From GCA-2706205 sp964215955 (GTDB lineage Bacteria; Bdellovibrionota; Bacteriovoracia; Bacteriovoracales; Bacteriovoracaceae), in contig CAXPDR010000023.1 in NCBI GenBank assembly GCA_964215955.1, forward strand, positions 62,001-126,000: 64,000 bases of DNA. The letters run 5' to 3'. The position numbers and the translations under genes are program-made. The notes under the pieces were generated by a model. That model was not told the origin of the DNA. It was given only the letters and a program-made list of their open reading frames with translations, and ran no database searches. Each line of letters begins with the position of its first letter. Position 1 is the stretch's first letter. Shown one piece after another: positions 42,371 through 51,431 of the stretch.

Positions 42371-42676
42371 TCAAAGAATGTTCAATTTTTTTAACATGTG
42401 GTCAGAATTTACCTTCAAAGCAGGTTCATCGTTCTCTACCCAACGACTTTGATTTTCTAAACTTTTTATTTCGTCTTGTAGTTTTTCAATTTCTTTTTCT
42501 CTATTTCTATCAATTTCGGTATTAACTTTGGACAGCTCTTTGTTGTTTTTTTCTACTATTTTCTTATAATTACCCAACTCTTTTCTTAGCTGATTGAGAC
42601 TTTTATTTAAGAGTGATGTATCTGTTACGCTTTTAACATATCTTCCCATATCTAACTTATCGGTAATCGACACCAA
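42371..42676 (-). CDS. Small coiled-coil protein in a two-component operon
   Basis: The protein has up to 101 residues, with TTG 42676 or GTG 42673 as likely starts and an ATG ten codons in. It is unrecognised. Most of it is a heptad-like helix (LNKSLNQLRKELGNYKKIVEKNNKELSKV, DRNREKEIEKLQDEIKSLENQ; both are coiled-coil blocks). It begins 13 bases after the two-receiver regulator stop and ends 48 bases before the kinase start, so it is the middle gene of the signalling operon. It may be a scaffold or oligomeriser for the kinase or regulator. Confidence 0.65.
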   Translation of the reverse strand: MVSITDKLDMGRYVKSVTDTSLLNKSLNQLRKELGNYKKIVEKNNKELSKVNTEIDRNREKEIEKLQDEIKSLENQSRWVENDEPALKVNSDHMLKKLNIL

Positions 42677-42689
42677 AAACTTGAGTGTT

Positions 42690-43448
42690 TCAGTTATTAA
42701 CTTTCAGAAGTTTTATGGCCTCTATTTTTTTAAGGAAATCTGCCATTTCAAATGGCTTAGGTAAAATATCAATGACATTCCCCATTTTTTTGGTTTCTTC
42801 GACATTTATTTTCGCCACAGTACCTGTGTATACAATAATAGGTATATCTTTATTTTTAGAATTACTGACTAATTCATAGATATCTTTAAAGCTACCATCT
42901 CCTAAGATATTATCAGAGGCTATAATATCAAATTCTTGGTTTAATAATCCTTTGGTCTCCTCTACAGAACCACTGATAGAGAGTTCAATATCGTCCATTT
43001 TACCAAGCCAAAGCTTAACCATCTTTTGGATAAAAGGATCATCATCAATATATAAAAGCTTTACTTTTACACCCTCAAAATTACTCACTAATAAGTCTTT
43101 CACAAAGTTTTCAAAGCGATCTACAATTTTTGATTCTTTCAAAAATATTTCTGTGGGGCGATTTTTTTCATTAAAGAAATTTTCTACTTTTTTATCTGTT
43201 GTAATTAATATTGTAGGCGTGATTGAATTAAGTGTATCGGAACTTTTTAAAGTTTTAATCAATCTGACTCCGTCAACGCCCTCAACATTTAATGAACAAA
43301 CAATTAAATCATATTTATTTTCAAAAATGGCATTTATACCATCTAGTCCATTCTCAACAATATCACATGAGACTTTATGTTTTTTACAAACGGCAGCTAA
43401 AGACTTGGTTACAACTGATTTTTTAGAAATTATGATTACTTTTTTCAT
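42690..43448 (-). CDS. Two-receiver response regulator, first receiver degenerate
   Basis: The 252-residue protein has two CheY-like domains and no other output. In domain 1 (about 1-120) the acidic pocket is lost and the acceptor is Ser52 (LIVCSLNVEGVDG), so it is a pseudo-receiver, although K104 remains. Domain 2 (about 128-252) is intact: D135-D137 in YIDDDP, acceptor D179 (ASDNILGDGS), T208 (VYTGT), K231 (PKPF). ATG 43448 overlaps the stop of the AtoE-type transporter gene by 4 bases, which ties signalling to transport. The kinase is two genes downstream. Confidence 0.9.
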   Translation of the reverse strand: MKKVIIISKKSVVTKSLAAVCKKHKVSCDIVENGLDGINAIFENKYDLIVCSLNVEGVDGVRLIKTLKSSDTLNSITPTILITTDKKVENFFNEKNRPTEIFLKESKIVDRFENFVKDLLVSNFEGVKVKLLYIDDDPFIQKMVKLWLGKMDDIELSISGSVEETKGLLNQEFDIIASDNILGDGSFKDIYELVSNSKNKDIPIIVYTGTVAKINVEETKKMGNVIDILPKPFEMADFLKKIEAIKLLKVNN

Positions 43449-44770
43449 TTGCTCATTATAACAAAAATTAAAGAACTAAATACCCCAGATACTAAAAAAA
43501 TAAGAACAGTATATTTCATGACACTATTAAGTGATAATTTAGATATACTTAATAGTGGAAGGGCCCAAAACGGTTGAATCATATTCGTCCATGCATCTCC
43601 CCATGCCACCGCCATACTGGCCTTAACAAGGTCTAGACCAAGTTCTTTTGCGGCAGGCAATATAATTGGAGCTTGTAGGGCCCACTGCCCACCTCCACTA
43701 GGCACAAAGAAGTTTAAAAGACCTGCAGACCAATAAGTCATAAGGTAGAAAGTCGAATCATTAGAATACTCAATAAAAAATGAAGTCACATCCGCACTAA
43801 GACCGCTCATGCTCATCATTCCCATTATCCCAGCATAAAGTGGAAATTGAAGGATAATGCCACTGCTTTTTTTGACTCCGTCAGAAAAGTGCTGAATAAA
43901 GTTTTTCGAACCATGATGAAGGCCAAGGCCTAGAAAAATAAAAATTGTGCTCAAAATACCTAAGTTTAAACTCCCCCCTGCACTAAGATATCTATAAATA
44001 AAAATCATGGCGAACACGCTCATAATGATTGAGAGAAGTTTTGATTGTTCTAATTTTTGTGAAAAACTTGAATTCTCGTTTATTTTATTCTCTGTAACTT
44101 GAGTTTCCTCAGCTTCTATATTTAGATTTTCATCATATGATTCTCTTCTGGCCAATAACCAATTCACAAGAAGAATACATCCAAAATTGATAAAAATTAA
44201 AACGAGATTCATATCACCAAAAACACTTTCACCTAGACTAATATGTGCCGAACCAAGTAAGTCCTGAATAGACTGTGAAGGAGATGTTAATTTAAGGGGA
44301 ATAGATCCAGAAAGTCCTCCATGCCAAAGTAGAAAACCTGAATAGCTTGAAGCCACAAGTAAACCAAAATTTAATTTTTTATTTCTTTTATACAGTTCAG
44401 TGGAAATTAGAGCGGCCATAATTAAACCAAATCCCCAGTTAATTAGGCAGGCCAAAGAGCTTACGATTGTTGCCAAAATGATAGCTTTTACTTGTGTGTT
44501 CCCAATAGTCGTTAATTTATCGATTAAAAAACTAATAAGAGGAGTTTTGGCAAGAACGTAACCTCCCACTAAAATGAGGGCCATTTCCATGGAAAACTTT
44601 AATAAATTCCAGAGATTTTGTCCCCAAAAATCAATTAATTCAAAGCCCGAGTAAGGCGTAAATATAATCCCCAGACCAAAGACTAATCCTGTCAAAAGAA
44701 TCGCAAAAACGAAAGCATCAGGTAGATACTTCTCCATTAAATTATTAAAAAACTGGGTAATAAAACTCAT
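43445..44770 (-). CDS. Short-chain fatty acid transporter, AtoE family
   Basis: The 441-residue polytopic membrane protein belongs to the AtoE/TIGR00366 family. It opens MSFITQFFNNLMEKYLPDAFVFA, has about 10 hydrophobic segments, LVGGYVLAKTPL, LINWGFGLI, the signature LWHGGLSGSIPLKL near residue 152, and a C-terminal FVPSGGGQWALQAPI. The family imports short-chain acids such as acetoacetate or butyrate. It is divergent from scoA-scoB (100 bases between starts), whose product activates such acids with CoA, and is first in the signalling operon. GGAG precedes ATG 44770. Confidence 0.92.
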   Translation of the reverse strand: MSFITQFFNNLMEKYLPDAFVFAILLTGLVFGLGIIFTPYSGFELIDFWGQNLWNLLKFSMEMALILVGGYVLAKTPLISFLIDKLTTIGNTQVKAIILATIVSSLACLINWGFGLIMAALISTELYKRNKKLNFGLLVASSYSGFLLWHGGLSGSIPLKLTSPSQSIQDLLGSAHISLGESVFGDMNLVLIFINFGCILLVNWLLARRESYDENLNIEAEETQVTENKINENSSFSQKLEQSKLLSIIMSVFAMIFIYRYLSAGGSLNLGILSTIFIFLGLGLHHGSKNFIQHFSDGVKKSSGIILQFPLYAGIMGMMSMSGLSADVTSFFIEYSNDSTFYLMTYWSAGLLNFFVPSGGGQWALQAPIILPAAKELGLDLVKASMAVAWGDAWTNMIQPFWALPLLSISKLSLNSVMKYTVLIFLVSGVFSSLIFVIMSK

Positions 44771-44869
44771 TGAGAAACTCCAAGATCAGTTTAGTAAAAT
44801 GACTAAAAGCACAATGTCTTTTAATGGCTTTTTTTATAGTCTTACATGAAAATTAATTACGGAGACAAA

Positions 44870-45568
44870 ATGGCAGGATTAAACAAAGTTGTAAATACTT
44901 ATGAAGAAGCATTGGCCGGAATATCTAACGATATGCTTTTAATGGTAGGTGGTTTTGGATTATGTGGTATACCAGAGGGCCTTATTCAAAAAGTTGCAGA
45001 TTCTGGAGTCACAGGTCTAACTTGTATTTCAAATAACGCAGGCGTTGATGGCTTTGGTCTTGGAAAACTCCTAGAAAAACGTCAAGTAAAAACAATGATT
45101 GGTTCCTATGTTGGTGAAAATAAATTATTTGAAGAACTTTTTCTTAGTGGAGAAATGGAAGTTATTTTAACCCCACAAGGCACTTTGGCAGAAAAAATAA
45201 GAGCGACTGGAGCAGGAATTCCAGGTTTTTATACAGCAACTGGATACGGTACAAAAGTTGCTGAAGGAAAAGAAACTAAAGAATTTAATGGCAGAATGTA
45301 CGTCTTGGAAGAAGCATACCCTAAGGCAGACTTTGCATTAGTAAAAGCATGGAAAGCTGATGAATATGGAAATTTAGTTTTTAGAAAAACTGCCAGAAAT
45401 TTTAATTCTATGATAGCAACGGCTGGAAAATTGACAGTAGTTGAAGTTGAAGAAATTGTTAAACCAGGAGAACTGGACCCTGATGCAATTCACGTCCCAG
45501 GTATCTATGTAAATAGAGTGATAAAAGGTGAATTCGAAAAAAGAATTGAGCAAAGAACGACAAAATAA
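44870..45568 (+). CDS. scoA: 3-oxoacid CoA-transferase subunit A
   Basis: The protein has 232 residues from ATG 44870, chosen because ACGGAGA lies just before it and the length then matches the family; an ATG at 44846 would add 8 residues. Motifs are MVGGFGLCGIPEG near residue 22, SNNAGVDGFGLG, GSYVGENK, and LTPQGTLAEKIRA. With ScoB it moves CoA, usually from succinyl-CoA to acetoacetate or related 3-oxoacids. It is followed 13 bases later by scoB and divergent from the AtoE-type transporter, so import and activation are likely linked. Confidence 0.95.
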   Translation: MAGLNKVVNTYEEALAGISNDMLLMVGGFGLCGIPEGLIQKVADSGVTGLTCISNNAGVDGFGLGKLLEKRQVKTMIGSYVGENKLFEELFLSGEMEVILTPQGTLAEKIRATGAGIPGFYTATGYGTKVAEGKETKEFNGRMYVLEEAYPKADFALVKAWKADEYGNLVFRKTARNFNSMIATAGKLTVVEVEEIVKPGELDPDAIHVPGIYVNRVIKGEFEKRIEQRTTK

Positions 45569-45581
45569 TAGGATTTAATAT

Positions 45582-46238
45582 ATGGCACTTTCAAAAGAAC
45601 AAATAGCAAAACGAATTGCAAAAGAATTAAAAGATGGTTACTACGTAAACCTTGGTATCGGAATACCAACCTTGGTCGCAAACTTCGTCCCTGAGGGAAT
45701 CGAAATTATGCTACAAAGTGAAAATGGCCTTCTTGGAATGGGAGAATTCCCAGCCGAGGATAAAGTTGATGCCGATCTAATAAATGCGGGGAAACAAACC
45801 GTAACAATGACTCCAGGAGCTGCCTTATTTGATTCTGCAGATTCTTTTGCCATGATCCGTGGAGGCCATGTAGACTTAACGGTACTAGGTGCATTTGAAA
45901 TAGACCAAGCAGGTAATATTGCATCTTGGATGATTCCAGGGAAGTTAGTAAAAGGCATGGGCGGAGCTATGGATTTAGTTGCCGGAGCAGAAAATATAAT
46001 AGTCGCAATGACACATGCAAATAAACATGGTGTCTCTAAAATTTTAAAAAGTTGTTCACTTCCACTTACTGGGGTTGCTTGTGTTAAAAAGGTCGTCACA
46101 GATTTGGCTTATATGGAGTTGATTGACGGAAAGTTTCATTTATTAGAGCGTGCACCAGGAGTAAGCGTAGAAGAGATCCAACAAAAGACTGAAGCTGACC
46201 TTGTTGTTTCTGGAGATATTCCTGAGATGACTTTTTAA
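45582..46238 (+). CDS. scoB: 3-oxoacid CoA-transferase subunit B
   Basis: The 218-residue subunit carries the catalytic glutamate, E47 in the SENGLLGMG motif, which forms the glutamyl-CoA intermediate. It also has GIGIPTLVANF, GGHVDLTVLGAFEID and GGAMDLVAGA. Together with ScoA it forms the heterodimeric CoA-transferase of ketone-body or polyhydroxybutyrate catabolism. The start at 45582 lies 13 bases after scoA. Its stop overlaps the convergent receiver gene by 4 bases. Confidence 0.96.
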   Translation: MALSKEQIAKRIAKELKDGYYVNLGIGIPTLVANFVPEGIEIMLQSENGLLGMGEFPAEDKVDADLINAGKQTVTMTPGAALFDSADSFAMIRGGHVDLTVLGAFEIDQAGNIASWMIPGKLVKGMGGAMDLVAGAENIIVAMTHANKHGVSKILKSCSLPLTGVACVKKVVTDLAYMELIDGKFHLLERAPGVSVEEIQQKTEADLVVSGDIPEMTF

Positions 46239-46600
46239 ATTAAAATTCTTTGAACATATTCCTGTATATCAAATGGCTTGGCCGTAATATTCTCAGAATC
46301 AAAATTAAGAGAAGCTAGCTGTGCCAGACGATCAGGAGTTAAGAATCCGCTGATAATTTGAACCTTTATTGAAGGATAACATTCAATGACATTTGCCAAA
46401 AAGCTCAAAGAGCTTTCCCCTTGGATGACTAGATCTGAGACAATTAAATCTGGCTTTAAAAGTTCAATGGCCTTGGTACATTCTGAGAACGTTTTAAAGG
46501 TTTGTACTTCATAGCCCTTTTCAGAAATACACGCCTCTAAGAGCTCACTAATTCCTACTTCATCATCGACTATATAAACAAGACTACCCTCAATATTCAC
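46235..46600 (-). CDS. Stand-alone response regulator receiver
   Basis: The protein has about 121 residues from GTG 46600, which has AAGGAA 6 bases upstream; a TTG at 46624 would place that site within the gene. It is a single receiver with VDDE near residue 11, acceptor Asp in LIVSDLVIQGE, S in IISGF and K in TAKPFD. There is no output domain and no adjacent kinase, although the two-component operon lies 2.8 kb away. It is convergent with scoB. The role is unknown. Confidence 0.88.
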   Translation of the reverse strand: MNIEGSLVYIVDDEVGISELLEACISEKGYEVQTFKTFSECTKAIELLKPDLIVSDLVIQGESSLSFLANVIECYPSIKVQIISGFLTPDRLAQLASLNFDSENITAKPFDIQEYVQRILI

Positions 46601-46702
46601 AATAAATTCCTTCCAATTTTTCAATTAATAAAATATTTTAATAAAAACAAAAATACTTCTTAAATAAGGGAAGTTTAAATTAAGTAAAAATAAAGTATAA
46701 TC

Positions 46703-47350
46703 ATGTTCAAGAATAATAATGTAGAATTTTGCTTTTTAAAAATTGACGATTTAGATCCGAAAGAATTTGAAATTTCAATTCCAGAAAAATTACAAAGTGC
46801 TCACCCAAAAAGGATAAAAGAATTCATCGGGGGAAGACATTGTGTTTTTAAAGCTGCTAAAAACTTAGGGTTTAAAATAAAGAGTCTTCCCATGGATGAT
46901 AAAGGTGCACCAATATGGCCTAATGAGATCGTAGGCAGTATCTCCCATACCAAAGGGTTTGCAATTGCTGCTGTGGCCCTTAAAAAAAACTATAAATCAA
47001 TTGGTATTGATACTGAAGTAATTATAAATGAAACCAAATTCTCAGTTATCGAAAAAAACATTTTAACGAATTTTGACAAGCAATTTATATCGACTAAGAA
47101 CTATCCTTCAAAAAATGAAATCTACACTCTCATTTTTTCGGCAAAAGAAGCCTTATTTAAATTAATTAATCCACTAGCTCATACTTATTTCGGGTTTAAT
47201 GAAGCTAACATGATTGATATTGATTTAAGCAATAAGACTTTTAAAATTCAATTAGATTCAAAGCAAAAAGACCTATTAATGTTTAATGCCATCTATATAG
47301 GTAAATATACTGTATTTGAATCTAGGATTGTGACTTTCCTAACTCTTTAG
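46703..47350 (+). CDS. 4'-phosphopantetheinyl transferase (EntD/Sfp-like)
   Basis: The 215-residue protein has the EntD-type layout: RIKEFIGGRHC and AAKNLG, then APIWPNEIVGSISHTKGFAIAAV, the Mg-binding GIDTE (D103, E105), and FSAKEALFK with E149. It transfers phosphopantetheine from CoA to a carrier protein. No carrier protein, polyketide or peptide synthetase is in the window, so it may serve the general acyl carrier or a distant cluster. It overlaps the convergent flavoprotein gene by 29 bases. There is no Shine-Dalgarno site before ATG 46703. Confidence 0.88.
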   Translation: MFKNNNVEFCFLKIDDLDPKEFEISIPEKLQSAHPKRIKEFIGGRHCVFKAAKNLGFKIKSLPMDDKGAPIWPNEIVGSISHTKGFAIAAVALKKNYKSIGIDTEVIINETKFSVIEKNILTNFDKQFISTKNYPSKNEIYTLIFSAKEALFKLINPLAHTYFGFNEANMIDIDLSNKTFKIQLDSKQKDLLMFNAIYIGKYTVFESRIVTFLTL

Positions 47351-48362
47351 ACAATTGCATTTCTAATTCCTTGGCAGCTAAAAAAGCGAAGGTGAAACCA
47401 TTTTTATATAATCCGCAAATAGCAAATGTATTTGCATCAACCCGCCCCCAGAAGGGCATTCTTTTGTAACCTTTTTGCCTGATTCCGGTAAAGGCCTCAA
47501 ACTTCTCAAGCTGAGGTATATCAATATTAACCTTAGTAGCTATATTCTTATGAATCTGATCTAAAAGGTCCATTCTAGGGGTTAAAATTGCAGAGTTATT
47601 TTCCGTAGTAGAGCCAATTTGTAAAACTCCTTGAGATTTTCGATAAATAAAATGATGTCCATTTAAAACAAGATTAAAGTCTGACTTAAAGCAAAGATCA
47701 GTCTTTTCGATCTTCATCTCTAAATATGAACCAGCAACAGTTTTACAGTGATCAAGATAGTAATCAAATTCGTGGTTTTTATTTTTTAAAAGATTTGCAG
47801 TACCGTGATTGGTGCAAACAAATATATAATCGAATTCAAAAACTCCCGCATTTGTAAAAACCTTTTTGCCATCAATCTTTTTAACAAAAGCTTTTTTCTC
47901 AGTTCTCTCCACGCCTTTGAGCAATGAGTTTTTAAGCTTATATGGATCAATAAAATAAGCTTCATTTTCAACGTAATAAACAGAAGAAGGTGTAATATTA
48001 TTTAAGAAGGGATGAGATTTAACTTGCATAGGTTGAGAATATCTTCTTTCCCATTTTTCTTTATCTTCCTCTCCCCAGATTTGAAATTCGCTTCCCTTAT
48101 AAACACCATCATACTTACTGAAATTATGCTTTAATAAAAACTCATCATAGCTATTACAAATAAGATCTCCGAGCTTGGAAATTCCCTTAGTTGTACCTCG
48201 CAAGCAATTAATGGAAGTCGTCCTATAACTGCAACCAGGATGAAAGTCATCACAGGAAAAATTAGAAATCTTAAGGTTTTTAATATGTGAAAACCTCTCC
48301 TGCAGTGCCCAAGCTGCGATCCCGTCTCCAATTATCAAAATATTTTTTGTTGTATTATTCAT
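47322..48362 (-). CDS. FAD-dependent oxidoreductase (DAO-like)
   Basis: The 346-residue flavoprotein has the FAD-binding turn LIIGDGIAAWALQE near residue 10, a DAO-type second region (YIFVCTNHGTANLL), and the C-terminal FAITGIRQ-like FTGIRQKGYKRMPFWG and ICGLYKNGFTFAFLAAKELE. The substrate is unknown; D-amino-acid oxidase/glycine-oxidase-like enzymes are the nearest general class. The usual GxGxxG is GDGIAA. It is convergent with and overlaps the PPTase gene by 29 bases, and is divergent from tex. Confidence 0.85.
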   Translation of the reverse strand: MNNTTKNILIIGDGIAAWALQERFSHIKNLKISNFSCDDFHPGCSYRTTSINCLRGTTKGISKLGDLICNSYDEFLLKHNFSKYDGVYKGSEFQIWGEEDKEKWERRYSQPMQVKSHPFLNNITPSSVYYVENEAYFIDPYKLKNSLLKGVERTEKKAFVKKIDGKKVFTNAGVFEFDYIFVCTNHGTANLLKNKNHEFDYYLDHCKTVAGSYLEMKIEKTDLCFKSDFNLVLNGHHFIYRKSQGVLQIGSTTENNSAILTPRMDLLDQIHKNIATKVNIDIPQLEKFEAFTGIRQKGYKRMPFWGRVDANTFAICGLYKNGFTFAFLAAKELEMQLSKELGKSQS

Positions 48363-48457
48363 ATTTTAAGATTCCTTAAGTTATTTATTTGCAAAGGCAT
48401 CCTTAATAAATTATCGTTTTATATCAAATTTTATAAGGAAATAAGGAGAATTTGTCC

Positions 48458-50767
48458 ATGTCTAAAGAACTAGATAATAAAGCAATCGCCTACGTTGTGG
48501 CCAAAACTGGAATAGCAGTAAACCAGGTAATTTCAACATCGAATTTATTATTTTTAGAAGACTGTACTATCCCCTTCATTTCTAGATATAGAAAGGAAGT
48601 TACGGGTAATTTGGATGAAGTTCAAATTAGAAATATCCAAGAGTTTTATGAGGAATACCAGGAAATTGAAAAAAGACGGGCATATATCTTAGAAACCATT
48701 ACCAAGATGGAAAAATTAACACCAGAACTTCAAAAAAAGATCCAGGCTTGTGAAACGTTAAACCAGCTTGAAGACCTCTATGCTCCTTATAAATCAAAGA
48801 AGAAAACTAAAGCGACTCTTGCAAAAGAAAAAGGACTTGAACCTTTAGCGGAATTACTTCTTACAGCAAAAGATGGCTTTGATAAACAAATCGATAACAT
48901 TAATAAGACTTTTGTTTCTGGTAGCGATGGAAAAGTTAAAAATATTGAAGAAGCACTAAATGGAGCTTGCGATATCATCGTTGAGAATTTTGTGCATAAC
49001 CCAGATACCAAAGAAGAACTTAGAAAAGAATTCTGGAAATCCGCTAAGATTAAATCCAGCAAGAGAAAAGATGCTGAACAAATAAATGATCATCAAAAAT
49101 TTAAAGATTTTTTTGAGTTCGAAGAAAATATTTCAGCACTTCAAGACCCTAAGAACTCACACCGTTTCATGGCCATGAGAAGAGGGATGAATTTAAAAGT
49201 ATTAAAGATTGAAATTATCCTTGAAGGTGATCATGGAGTTAAGATCATTGAAGCAAATAGCTTTCCAAATGGAGAGGCTCTCGGTAATTATGATTTATTG
49301 ATGAAACTAGCTAAAAAGGCTTATGACAGTTCAATATCAACTAGCCTCGATTTAGAATGTAAAACCGAGTTAAAGAAAATATCTGATTCAGCAGCAATCG
49401 ATGTCTTTGGTATTAACCTTAAGAATTTATTATTACAACCTTACCTAGGATCAAAAGCTGTTCTTGGAATTGACCCAGGAGTAAGAACAGGTTGTAAAAT
49501 CGTTGTTATCGATGCCAATGGTAAATTTATCGGAGACCACGTTGTCTACCCATTTGCTCCTAAATTCGATGAAACCGGATCAAAAATGATCTTGGAAAAG
49601 CTTATTGAAGCTTTTGATATAAAATATATTGCGATTGGAAATGGTACTAATGGTAGGGAAACTCTAGAATTTGTAGAAGATAATATAAAAGCAGTCCAAG
49701 ACGGTTCTGTAAAAGCGACTATTATCTCTGAAGCCGGAGCATCAATCTATTCTGCGAGTGATATTGCAAGAAAGGAATTCCCTGATAAGGATGTTACAGT
49801 AAGAGGTGCCGTAAGCATCGCCAGAAGATTTCAAGACCCTCTAGCTGAACTTGTAAAAATCGATCCAAAATCGATTGGTGTTGGTCAGTACCAACATGAT
49901 GTCAATCAAGTAAAACTTAAAAAGTCACTTACTGGTGTTGTCGAAGGCTGTGTTAACTTCGTTGGAGTTGATTTAAATACTGCCTCTGCACCTCTACTTT
50001 CTTATATCTCTGGTATTGGTCCTTCAGTTGCTGAAAACATAGTTAAACATAGAGAAAAAATCGGAGGTTTCAAATCTCGAGAAGAGCTTCTAAAAGTTTC
50101 TCGTTTTACAAATAAAGTATTTGAACAATCGGCAGGTTTTTTAAGAATCTACAATGGAAGTAATCCACTTGATGGAACATTTATTCACCCAGAAAGATAT
50201 CCTATTCTTGAGGCGTGGTCTAAAAATAATAATACATCCCTAAGTAATTTAGTTTCGGATCAAGATGCAATTACAAAATTATCTCAGGATAGCTCACTTA
50301 AAGCAGAAGTTGGTGAAATGACTTTTGATGATATTGTAAAATCGTTAAAAGCTCCAAAACAAGATCCAAGGTCAGAATTTAAGTCCATAGAGTTTAGAAA
50401 AGATATTAGAAAAATCGATGATCTAAAACTTGGTGAATGGTATACAGGAGTTGTTAACAATATCACTAATTTTGGTGCTTTCGTTGACATGGGTGTAAAA
50501 GAAAGTGGTCTTCTTCATATCTCACAGATTTCAAATGAATTTGTAGAAAACCCACTAGACAAATTAAAAGTTGGACAAGAGCTAAAAGTTAGAGTGATTG
50601 AAGTTGATCTAGATAGAAAAAGAGTAAGTCTAAGTTGTAAGACTGACTCAGAAGTTGAATACTCAAAACATTCTGGAAAAGGACCAAAACCAAAGACGAA
50701 AGCTAAACCTCAACCTCAAATGAAAAATAACGCCTTTGCAGGTCTGGCCAATTTAAAACTAAAATAA
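48458..50767 (+). CDS. tex: Tex, RNA-binding transcription accessory protein
   Basis: The protein has 769 residues from ATG 48458, which follows AAGGAG; a TTG two codons upstream is an alternative. The layout is that of Tex: an N-terminal helical region (TIPFISRYRKEVTGNLDE near residue 35), a YqgF/RNase-H-like domain (GIDPGVRTGCKIVVID near 345), helix-hairpin-helix motifs (ISGIGPSVAENIVKHREKIGGF near 525) and a C-terminal S1 domain (VVNNITNFGAFVDMGVKESGLLHIS near 665). It acts in transcription and RNA turnover. Its TAA overlaps the ATG of the next gene (TAATG), so the two are coupled. Confidence 0.95.
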   Translation: MSKELDNKAIAYVVAKTGIAVNQVISTSNLLFLEDCTIPFISRYRKEVTGNLDEVQIRNIQEFYEEYQEIEKRRAYILETITKMEKLTPELQKKIQACETLNQLEDLYAPYKSKKKTKATLAKEKGLEPLAELLLTAKDGFDKQIDNINKTFVSGSDGKVKNIEEALNGACDIIVENFVHNPDTKEELRKEFWKSAKIKSSKRKDAEQINDHQKFKDFFEFEENISALQDPKNSHRFMAMRRGMNLKVLKIEIILEGDHGVKIIEANSFPNGEALGNYDLLMKLAKKAYDSSISTSLDLECKTELKKISDSAAIDVFGINLKNLLLQPYLGSKAVLGIDPGVRTGCKIVVIDANGKFIGDHVVYPFAPKFDETGSKMILEKLIEAFDIKYIAIGNGTNGRETLEFVEDNIKAVQDGSVKATIISEAGASIYSASDIARKEFPDKDVTVRGAVSIARRFQDPLAELVKIDPKSIGVGQYQHDVNQVKLKKSLTGVVEGCVNFVGVDLNTASAPLLSYISGIGPSVAENIVKHREKIGGFKSREELLKVSRFTNKVFEQSAGFLRIYNGSNPLDGTFIHPERYPILEAWSKNNNTSLSNLVSDQDAITKLSQDSSLKAEVGEMTFDDIVKSLKAPKQDPRSEFKSIEFRKDIRKIDDLKLGEWYTGVVNNITNFGAFVDMGVKESGLLHISQISNEFVENPLDKLKVGQELKVRVIEVDLDRKRVSLSCKTDSEVEYSKHSGKGPKPKTKAKPQPQMKNNAFAGLANLKLK

Positions 50768-51426
50768 TGAGATTTTTAATTCTAATTTCACTTTTATTTT
50801 CAACAATAGTATTGGCCAATAAGAAGCCATCTATAAAGGTGGGACAAGTCATTTACCCACCTTATTTTACTGAAAATTTTGACGGGATTTTGAATAAAAA
50901 AATAGAAAACATACTTTCTTCATTTGAGGTGAGATGGTTAAACATCCCTCTTCCTAGAGCAATTAAACATCTTAACAACGGCGATATAGATATCAATACT
51001 TCTTTAGTAAAAGTTAAAGAAAGATTAAATATATTAGATTTTTCTTCTGAGCCCATTGTAAGTATAAGCCCCGCATTTTGTTCAACTGAAAAAAAGAAGA
51101 CCCTTTTAAAGGACGATCTTAAAACGATGCTAAATTTAAGAAATGTCCTTATTCCAAAAGGATCACATCTAAAACAAGAATTAGGTAGTCTAAAAACCCA
51201 AACTAAGTTTATCGAGATTGCCTACAAGGGCAATTATATTGAGAGAGCAATCAAAATGCTAAAGCTCAATAGAGTTGATATAGCATTTTTTCCAGAGAAA
51301 AAGTCTTTTGAAAAAAAGGCACAGCAAATGAATATTCACTGTCTTCAAAGTTATTCAAAGAAACACCTACATTTTAGCTTCAAAAAAGGAAATCCTTTAA
51401 AGGCTAAGATTGATGGGGTGATGTAG
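50767..51426 (+). CDS. Periplasmic solute-binding-like protein
   Basis: The 219-residue protein has a signal peptide (MRFLILISLLFSTIVLAN). The mature part resembles SBP_bac_3-type amino-acid-binding proteins: VGQVIYPPYFTENFDGILNKKIENIL, PRAIKHLNNGDIDINTSLVKVKERL, PIVSISPAFC, and RVDIAFFPEKKSFE. It is shorter than typical binding proteins (about 240-260). No transporter genes are near, so it may be a sensor or an orphan binder. It is translationally coupled to tex, a partnership without obvious functional link. Confidence 0.8.
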   Translation: MRFLILISLLFSTIVLANKKPSIKVGQVIYPPYFTENFDGILNKKIENILSSFEVRWLNIPLPRAIKHLNNGDIDINTSLVKVKERLNILDFSSEPIVSISPAFCSTEKKKTLLKDDLKTMLNLRNVLIPKGSHLKQELGSLKTQTKFIEIAYKGNYIERAIKMLKLNRVDIAFFPEKKSFEKKAQQMNIHCLQSYSKKHLHFSFKKGNPLKAKIDGVM

Positions 51427-51431
51427 GTCAT

